Shown here in pieces: positions 58,432 to 64,000 of a stretch of 64,000 nt of DNA. How positions within the stretch are numbered: the stretch's first letter is position 1; every line of letters starts with the position of its first letter. The notes beneath the pieces are model-generated. The model had not been told where the DNA came from and made no database searches. It worked only from the letters and a program-made list of their open reading frames with translations. This stretch comes from a virus: the IMG/VR virus record IMGVR_UViG_3300032224_001477, positions 1 through 64,000 of that record; one strand, written 5' to 3'. The translations under genes were made by a program, and so were the position numbers.

Positions 58432-58592
58432 GATATTGCCTCAGTAGGTTCGTCCGCAGGAAGCGGAGTATTGCCTTCGGCTATCCACTTCTCGTATGCA
58501 GTCCAACTTGAGTTAAATTCGCACTTTGTAATATAGGTAGAGTCTTCAATTCTAAATACGCATTCCGAGTTAAGAGTAAGTTTATAGTTCAT
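58428..58592 (-). CDS. Small fibre-partner protein, 54 residues
   Basis: MNYKLTLNSECVFRIEDSTY then WTAYEKWIAEGNTPLPADEP. It lies one base after fibre A and overlaps fibre B. Same family as the 68-residue gene at 57141. Confidence 0.6.
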   Translation of the reverse strand: MNYKLTLNSECVFRIEDSTYITKCEFNSSWTAYEKWIAEGNTPLPADEPTEAIS

Positions 58593-58593
58593 A

Positions 58594-59730
58594 TTATAGC
58601 TCCGCATCAGCCGTGTAGTGACACAAAAGCGGGGAACCCGCATAACCTCCTGACGGCCCTGAAGTTTCGTGGAGGGCAACGCCTTTTGTACCCGCGTAAA
58701 GAGTAATCCCAGGGTTGACATTATTCCCGATTGACCCGTTCCAGAAAGACGAAAACCGGTTTAGATTTCCCTGATTGTCCCGATAATTAAAATCCGGAGC
58801 CCTACGCATTTCTGTAGCAAATTTTATCGCACCGCCTCCAACGTACCAAGAGTTTGGTACGTAAAGCTCTTGAACACCTAAAACCATTCCGTTATTAGTC
58901 ACTGTTCCAGGAGCTACATTCATTGAGTACGACTTATCGTAATACCTCTGACACAACGCTAATTCCGTACCAATCGGCCTGCGCTCAAACTCAGTTGCGG
59001 TTGAGCCTGCTTCAAGTTGAACGTTTGCTATCTTCCAATTTCCGGTTGTTTGATTATTAACGTACATAATAAGATACAGACCGTTTTGATATTCTGAGCC
59101 GGAAGGAATAGAAGCTACGGACGAATACCTTGCTAACGAAGACGTAACAGTCCAAGACCCGCCCGTAACTGCTGTATTGGCCCCGAAATTGTCTTTCGCA
59201 TTAGCCGCGTAAAGCACCCAGCTTACAGTTGTAAGAACGCTATTGGCTAGATCTGCTGAAATCACAATACTTCCCCCAGCTAGGTCCGCCGAATTTGCCG
59301 CCTCAATTCTTTGAGAGAATTCAAGCTGCGATATACCTGCGGCCCCATTGATCTGATAATAGAACTGCCGCCCACCTGTTGTATCCGCAATACGTTGTGC
59401 CGTTACGTTCGATCCCGAAGGAAGTACCGTAAAACGATCTATTGTGTATGTGGTTGCAGAAGCCGTCACCGTATGACTCGCCCCAGCATTCCTCTGATCA
59501 ATCCGCATATCACCATTGATAATACGATTTCGGAATGACTGATTATTAAGGTTGTTAATTGTAACTGCACCGCTCGAACTTACAGATAGAATATCAGCCG
59601 TAGTCGCTCCGCTGTTACCCCTCGCCAGCTTAATCGTGCCATCGGGTGAGGATGGGACGGATAGAGTAAAGTTGTTTGTTCCAGTTGCTGACTGGCCGAT
59701 TTGAACTGAGTTTGCTTTGAGGAGGCTCAT
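58594..59730 (-). CDS. Tail fibre protein A, 378 residues
   Basis: Contains FRNRIINGDMRIDQRN and VQLEAGSTATEFERRPIGTE, LALCQRYYDKS, as in fibre B. Its N-terminus (SLLKANSVQIGQSATGTNNF) is typical of fibre shafts joined to a base. The start at 59730 is preferred over the ATG at 59760, which lies in the upstream gene. The tip region after the LCQRYY box is distinct from fibre B. Confidence 0.7.
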   Translation of the reverse strand: MSLLKANSVQIGQSATGTNNFTLSVPSSPDGTIKLARGNSGATTADILSVSSSGAVTINNLNNQSFRNRIINGDMRIDQRNAGASHTVTASATTYTIDRFTVLPSGSNVTAQRIADTTGGRQFYYQINGAAGISQLEFSQRIEAANSADLAGGSIVISADLANSVLTTVSWVLYAANAKDNFGANTAVTGGSWTVTSSLARYSSVASIPSGSEYQNGLYLIMYVNNQTTGNWKIANVQLEAGSTATEFERRPIGTELALCQRYYDKSYSMNVAPGTVTNNGMVLGVQELYVPNSWYVGGGAIKFATEMRRAPDFNYRDNQGNLNRFSSFWNGSIGNNVNPGITLYAGTKGVALHETSGPSGGYAGSPLLCHYTADAEL

Positions 59731-59738
59731 AGATTGTC

Positions 59739-60251
59739 TTATGCGAAAATTAATACACAAACGTATGCCGCATCATAATACGAAGCAGCGGTATATGTAT
59801 AAAAAGTAAATACGCCCAACGAAGAAGAAGAGACAGTATGAGCAGAGTTGCCTATATTTATAGCAACTCCAGAAGCGTGATGCGCTGAAAATAAGAAAGC
59901 GTAATTTGTATTAGGAAATGGTGTGCTAAAATTAACGGTATGAGTACCAGTAGTTGTTCTTGAAACACTAGAAACATTCCCGCTCGAGTATATAAACCTA
60001 TTAGTGGCCGAGGCATCAGCTGCCCCACTTGCGTTTCTGGTGGCATCAAAAGCAACCCAAGCCCGTGCGCCAAATATGGGAGCAGAACCACTCTGCGCTC
60101 CATCTAGTTTTGCAGCAGTAATTGCTGCTGCATTCACTTTAGCGGTAGTTACCGCACTAGCAGCAATGTCAGCAGTCGTAATGCAATCGTCTGGCAACCC
60201 CCCTGCGGAGATTCCAGTTATCGTTCCAGTTCCGTTGATTGAGATAGGCAT
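59739..60251 (-). CDS. Tail-fibre-like protein, 170 residues
   Basis: N-terminal MPISINGTGTITGISAGGLP and AKVNAAAITAAKLDGAQ shaft-type repeats, then a beta-rich tip (RFIYSSGNVSSVSRTTTGTH). Short, so probably a fibre piece or spike adaptor. No peptidase or chaperone motif seen. Located between the two-gene fibre modules and the 267-residue gene. Confidence 0.55.
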   Translation of the reverse strand: MPISINGTGTITGISAGGLPDDCITTADIAASAVTTAKVNAAAITAAKLDGAQSGSAPIFGARAWVAFDATRNASGAADASATNRFIYSSGNVSSVSRTTTGTHTVNFSTPFPNTNYAFLFSAHHASGVAINIGNSAHTVSSSSLGVFTFYTYTAASYYDAAYVCVLIFA

Positions 60252-60252
60252 A

Positions 60253-61056
60253 TTAAACCACCGTCCAAACCCCGCCGGTCGGGATCGTTACAGTGACTCC
60301 TGTGTTCACGGCGATCGGGCCGGCCGACACTGCATTCTTATTGCTGGTCATCGTGTAATTCGTTGTCACGGTTTGATCATTCTCCCAGAAAATTTTATCA
60401 GATCCACCCCCGACAGCCCCTGCGGCTATGGTGATTGCGTTGGATGTAACCGATGTCACCCGACCTTTTGCGTCTACGGTGATGGTTGGAATGGATGAAG
60501 TACTTCCGTAACTGCCCGCCGAAACACCCGTTGTAGCCAGGGTTGCCGAACCCGTAACGTTACCAGTGCCGTCAAACGAGCCGGATGTATAAGAGACATC
60601 GCCTGTAATCCCGATTGTCCGTCCGGTAGCCAGGGCCGTAGCCGTAGCGGCGTTGCCCGTACAAGAGCCAGCAGAACCGGATACGTTTCCAGTTACATTT
60701 CCCGTAACGTTTCCAGTCACACTTCCAGTTACGCCACCTGTAGCCGTAATCGCTCCGGTGACTGCCAAGGTTCCAGATAATGTCTGAGACGCCCCTGCTA
60801 TCGTGCCGGTTAAGGTCGGAGAAGCTGACATAACTACGTTGCCGGTGCCAGTAATAGCGTTGGATACCAGGGATTTGTCGGAGCCTGTAAAGACGGCCTG
60901 GAGAGCTGTAGCCGAAGAAACGATTGGAGCAGTTGTAAGGGTAGTAGCCCCGGACACGGACAAGGTTGTTGCCGTAACCGGCCCAGGAGTATTCGCACCA
61001 AGCGTACCATCCAATATACCGTTGGAGGCTTTGATTGTATTAATGGCTTTACTCAT
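60253..61056 (-). CDS. Tail-fibre-like protein with GN-type repeats, 267 residues
   Basis: Rich in TLSVSGATTLTT, GSVTGNVTGNVTGNVSGSAG and LATGRTIGITGDVSY repeats, a common shaft signature of phage fibres. Ends with a small hydrophobic domain (VTIPTGGVWTVV). Likely a fibre shaft or distal part. No ribosome site is obvious. Confidence 0.6.
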   Translation of the reverse strand: MSKAINTIKASNGILDGTLGANTPGPVTATTLSVSGATTLTTAPIVSSATALQAVFTGSDKSLVSNAITGTGNVVMSASPTLTGTIAGASQTLSGTLAVTGAITATGGVTGSVTGNVTGNVTGNVSGSAGSCTGNAATATALATGRTIGITGDVSYTSGSFDGTGNVTGSATLATTGVSAGSYGSTSSIPTITVDAKGRVTSVTSNAITIAAGAVGGGSDKIFWENDQTVTTNYTMTSNKNAVSAGPIAVNTGVTVTIPTGGVWTVV

Positions 61057-61068
61057 TGTTGTAATATA

Positions 61069-61167
61069 TTAGGCCAAACTTGCGGCTTTCTGTAAAAAGG
61101 TGAGCGTGTCCGAGTCGGTCTTACCAACCTTCTTGCCTGCATACTGAGCGATTTCGGATAGGGTCAT
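61069..61167 (-). CDS. Short stand-alone helix protein, 32 residues, possibly truncated
   Basis: MTLSEIAQYAGKKVGKTDSD then TLTFLQKAASLA and a TAA. The start is like the N-terminus of larger phage structural proteins (a helix followed by a Lys/Asp/Thr loop), but a stop ends it after 32 codons. Could be a remnant or a real short helix peptide. Confidence 0.45.
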   Translation of the reverse strand: MTLSEIAQYAGKKVGKTDSDTLTFLQKAASLA

Positions 61168-61479
61168 CTAACTATTCCAAGGGAAAAGAACAACTGAAAC
61201 TTTAGGATTGAGAATATCGTTAATTTGCTCGGAAAGACTTGCTTCAAGTCCGGCAATATCAACTGAAGACGTAACCCAAGATTTTACCGTGTCTTCAGTA
61301 AGTTGATCAAATGGAATGAATGAATCTCCTGGCTGGCTAAATGAGGCTGTACCATAGCGAGCGCAACTTGCATTATTATCAGTTGCTGTGTATTCCCAAT
61401 CAACCTGCACAACAAAATTTTGTTTGTTGTCCAATTCTTTTGCAACTTTAAGTTGTTTGATGTTTAAATTATATTCCAT
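61168..61479 (-). CDS. Fibre-partner-like protein (DUF7936-type), 103 residues
   Basis: ATG 61479 (a longer ATG at 61491 overlaps the fibre stop). Contains VQVDWEYTATDNNASCARYG and FIPFDQLTEDTVKSWVTSSV, then an LNPKVSVVLFPW end. This pattern follows fibre genes in many aquatic phages, so a fibre-assembly role is plausible. It directly follows the 839-residue fibre. Confidence 0.55.
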   Translation of the reverse strand: MEYNLNIKQLKVAKELDNKQNFVVQVDWEYTATDNNASCARYGTASFSQPGDSFIPFDQLTEDTVKSWVTSSVDIAGLEASLSEQINDILNPKVSVVLFPWNS

Positions 61480-61480
61480 A

Positions 61481-64000
61481 TTATGATCCACACATTATAA
61501 CCCAAGCTGTTCCATTTGAAACAAGTGTTGCCCAATTTCCTGCGGCACCCCCAAGTATTGCAGTCCCAGCAGCTGCATTATTTCTAGGAACAACGCTTGC
61601 CGGAGTTGCCGAGACAACCGCAAAAGCTTGAAGTGTTTTTATTGTAAACTCTCTTCCTGTCCAAGATGATGCCGCTGGTAGAGTAACCGTGCAGGTTGAT
61701 ACAGCCTTGTTTACAATAATCCAATTTTCAGTATCGGCTAAAGTAAAGTCAGCAGTCTTTGTTACTGGCGCACCCCGGCCAAATGAACCTACGACTTCTA
61801 GCTTGTTGACTGGTGCTGTTACTCCAATCCCGACATTCCCAGCAAAATAAGATTGAGCTGTTGCATCAGAATATATTGCCCAGTTGCTTGTTCCAGCAGA
61901 AGGATTAACAATACGGACTCCGTAATTGTAAGATGCGTTATACGCACTTGCGTATATTCCAGTATTTACAGAAGCCGATCCAGCAGATTGTCCCATGATG
62001 GAATAATTAACTGTACCAGCACCACCGTTATTAACGCAGTTAATACCTTGACCACCTGTGTGAATTACCTCTAATCGTGATCCAGGATTCGTAGTCCCAA
62101 TCCCGACATTGCCTCCTGGGGCAATATATAATCTTTCAACGCTTGCTGCGTTAGATCTTTCCCTAAAAGCAAAACCATTACCCGATCCATTTCCAGCTGA
62201 GTCTTGGTTTGATAGTTCCCACCAATAATCGGGATTTGTTGTGTATAAAGAAATATAATTTCTGAAATTTGATGCATTGGCCCCACCTTGAAAGCGAGCG
62301 ACTTCATTTGCTGAAGTTGGGTTTACCGTTAGAGTATGAAGTTTTGTGGCAGGAGTTGTAGTCCCAATGCCAACATTACCAGATCCAATAACACTAATTG
62401 CTGGATTAAATGTTGTTCCGTCTGTTGCGCTTACAACTCCAATTTGAACTCCTGCGTCAGCATAATCTGCGCCATATAATTTTGTATTAAAACTTGTTCC
62501 AACTTGACCAATGCCAAGCCCAAATCTATATTTATTTGAAGTATTGTATAATGATATTTTTTCGCCAACTGTTCCGCTAAAAGCTAATTTTGCATCTGGG
62601 TTCGTTACCCCAATCCCAACATTGCCACTTGAATCAATGCGGAGGCGTTCGTTTGCGTTTGTTGATAAAGCCGCAACACCGCTTGCTGGTGAATACCAAG
62701 ATGGAGTTGTGCCTAATGCTGGAGAGCTTGCGGCTGCATTTTGAAGAAATATTTCTTTCCCTTGAATGTTTCCATTTGAGACATCTAGTTTGACAGTAGG
62801 ACTCGTCGTCCCAATCCCAACATTGCCACTTGAATCAATGCGGAAGCGTTCGTTGTAATCTGTGCCAAATGCCAAATGCCTTGCACCAGATGTATCCGAC
62901 CTGTCTGCTCTTATTAAAACACCGTTGGCACCATCTGGAACAACCCTTAAAACAGAACCAGATGATCCAGCCGTTCCTACTTCAAGTTTAGCTGTTGGGC
63001 TGACAACCCCAATCCCAACATTTCCGTTGTTATCAACAACAGCGAGTGTTGATCCTGCATTAAAATTTAATTTAAGAGCCGTGTCGTTTGCAGTATAACC
63101 CAATCTAAACTGATTGGTTCCGTCTGGACGATCAAATTGAATTGCGCCGCCAGTTGCTATGTGAAGTTTTGTCTGAGGACTCTCAGTCCCAATTCCAACA
63201 TTGCCACTTGTGCTTATTGTTGCAGCTATGGAGTTATTTGCGTAAAGGTTTACTGGATGATTTGTTTGCGACCCGATTGCTATTGATGTATCAGAACGAT
63301 TAAACAGTATGCCAGTCATAGTTCCGTTTGTAACTCTTATTCCGCTATTTGCAGATGCGACTACATCTAGCCTTGTGCCTGGACTCGTCGTTCCAATCCC
63401 AACATTTCCACTCGCATCCTTGTAAATCTGTCCACTTCCCACATTGATGACAGCTGTGGAGGCGGTGATTGCACCAGTCACTCCTAAAGTGCCGGTCAAC
63501 GATGTAGCGCCTGAACCGTCTATGCTGGCCCTTTGAACTCCGTTTGTCGTCACAGCTAGAGTATTCGCCGCCGGAAAGTAAACTCCGGTGTCTGTATCTT
63601 CAAAAGTGGTGATGGACGGAGCTGCGGCTGTGCCCGCTTGAAATTTTAAGGTTCCTGCAATCGTATCGGCTGCCGTGAATCCAACAATTTCAAGGGTATC
63701 CCCGGCTGTTGCTGGGGTTACAAGGGTGAAGGATGTTCCGTTGGATACGTCCACATCGGTACCCGTGACAAGTTTGGTTCCATTTTGAAAAACATCGAGT
63801 TGATTAGGTGTGTATCCACCAGATACTGAGAAAAGGGTCTGGGCAGCAGTAGCGGTAAAAGCTAGTCGTTTAGGAGTTGCGGGACTACTGAAATACCCGC
63901 TAGCAAGACCGACAACATCGATCGTGTCACCGGCCGACGCGCCCGTGGATAAAACAACAGTCGATCCACTAGTCACAGTTACCGTGGTCCCGTTGACCAA
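61481..64000 (-). CDS. Large tail fibre, partial (N-terminus beyond the window)
   Basis: 839 residues lie in the window; the 5' end runs past the right edge. It has eight GNVGIG repeats, often preceded by RIDSSG (GNVGIGTTSPGTRLDV, GNVGIGTESPQTKLHI and so on), the usual shaft of long fibres. The C-terminus (TADFTLADTENWIIVNKAVS, then LPAASSWTGREFTIK) is a beta domain without the chaperone peptidase seen in some fibres. Near the visible N-terminus are AFTATAAQTLFSVSGGYTPN and LEIVGFT motifs of fibre adaptors. It would carry the receptor-binding tip. Confidence 0.75.
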   Translation of the reverse strand: MVNGTTVTVTSGSTVVLSTGASAGDTIDVVGLASGYFSSPATPKRLAFTATAAQTLFSVSGGYTPNQLDVFQNGTKLVTGTDVDVSNGTSFTLVTPATAGDTLEIVGFTAADTIAGTLKFQAGTAAAPSITTFEDTDTGVYFPAANTLAVTTNGVQRASIDGSGATSLTGTLGVTGAITASTAVINVGSGQIYKDASGNVGIGTTSPGTRLDVVASANSGIRVTNGTMTGILFNRSDTSIAIGSQTNHPVNLYANNSIAATISTSGNVGIGTESPQTKLHIATGGAIQFDRPDGTNQFRLGYTANDTALKLNFNAGSTLAVVDNNGNVGIGVVSPTAKLEVGTAGSSGSVLRVVPDGANGVLIRADRSDTSGARHLAFGTDYNERFRIDSSGNVGIGTTSPTVKLDVSNGNIQGKEIFLQNAAASSPALGTTPSWYSPASGVAALSTNANERLRIDSSGNVGIGVTNPDAKLAFSGTVGEKISLYNTSNKYRFGLGIGQVGTSFNTKLYGADYADAGVQIGVVSATDGTTFNPAISVIGSGNVGIGTTTPATKLHTLTVNPTSANEVARFQGGANASNFRNYISLYTTNPDYWWELSNQDSAGNGSGNGFAFRERSNAASVERLYIAPGGNVGIGTTNPGSRLEVIHTGGQGINCVNNGGAGTVNYSIMGQSAGSASVNTGIYASAYNASYNYGVRIVNPSAGTSNWAIYSDATAQSYFAGNVGIGVTAPVNKLEVVGSFGRGAPVTKTADFTLADTENWIIVNKAVSTCTVTLPAASSWTGREFTIKTLQAFAVVSATPASVVPRNNAAAGTAILGGAAGNWATLVSNGTAWVIMCGS

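Overview
The window is part of the genome of a tailed bacteriophage, most likely short-tailed (podovirus type) and temperate. The evidence is a terminase large subunit, portal, scaffold and capsid gene set; internal-virion and ejection-type proteins but no tape-measure, sheath or tail-tube gene; and a tyrosine integrase next to half of a tRNA-Ser gene. Both window ends cut through virion genes on the minus strand (capsid at the left, tail fibre at the right). The two ends are therefore probably joined by a short missing stretch of a longer, perhaps circularly permuted, genome. Host taxonomy cannot be read from the sequence; many genes have AAGGAG-type ribosome sites.

Layout. 1-8620, minus strand: terminase large subunit, portal, scaffold, a fibre-like protein and the start of the capsid gene. 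8621-8896: integration and control region with a putative attP. 8897-23412, plus strand: integrase, ribbon-helix-helix and excisionase-like regulators, then replication genes (SF2 helicase, RecB-like nuclease, family A DNA polymerase, primase-helicase), a 2OG-Fe(II) oxygenase, and a short virion-like cassette. 23413-26381: a switch-like region in which gene direction changes repeatedly. It holds an iteron-like repeat cluster, an exported small protein, a G-quadruplex motif and an HTH protein with a double palindromic operator. 26382-39393, plus strand: a belt of about thirty-five mostly small overlapping genes, including a ~200-nt structured element, a DUF932-like protein, rIIA and rIIB homologues, a gp88-like protein and two HhH-GPD-type proteins. 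39390-64000, minus strand: late virion genes, including a lysin, a 4,167-residue polyvalent protein, ejection-type proteins and a tail-fibre cassette.

How it works together. The plus-strand genes would take over and replicate DNA, and the minus-strand genes would build virions. At least nine genes without a ribosome-binding site lie 6-13 bases behind a TTGAC / 16-base spacer / -10-like signal, so many transcripts look leaderless. Several of these signals share an internal GACAGTA or ATTACTGG element, which may link early, late and integration genes to one regulator.

Most notable possible novelties are the branched RNA-like element at 26813-27014, the leaderless promoter family, the inverted iteron cluster at 23468-23745, the attP region with two covarying repeats, and the giant polyvalent protein.
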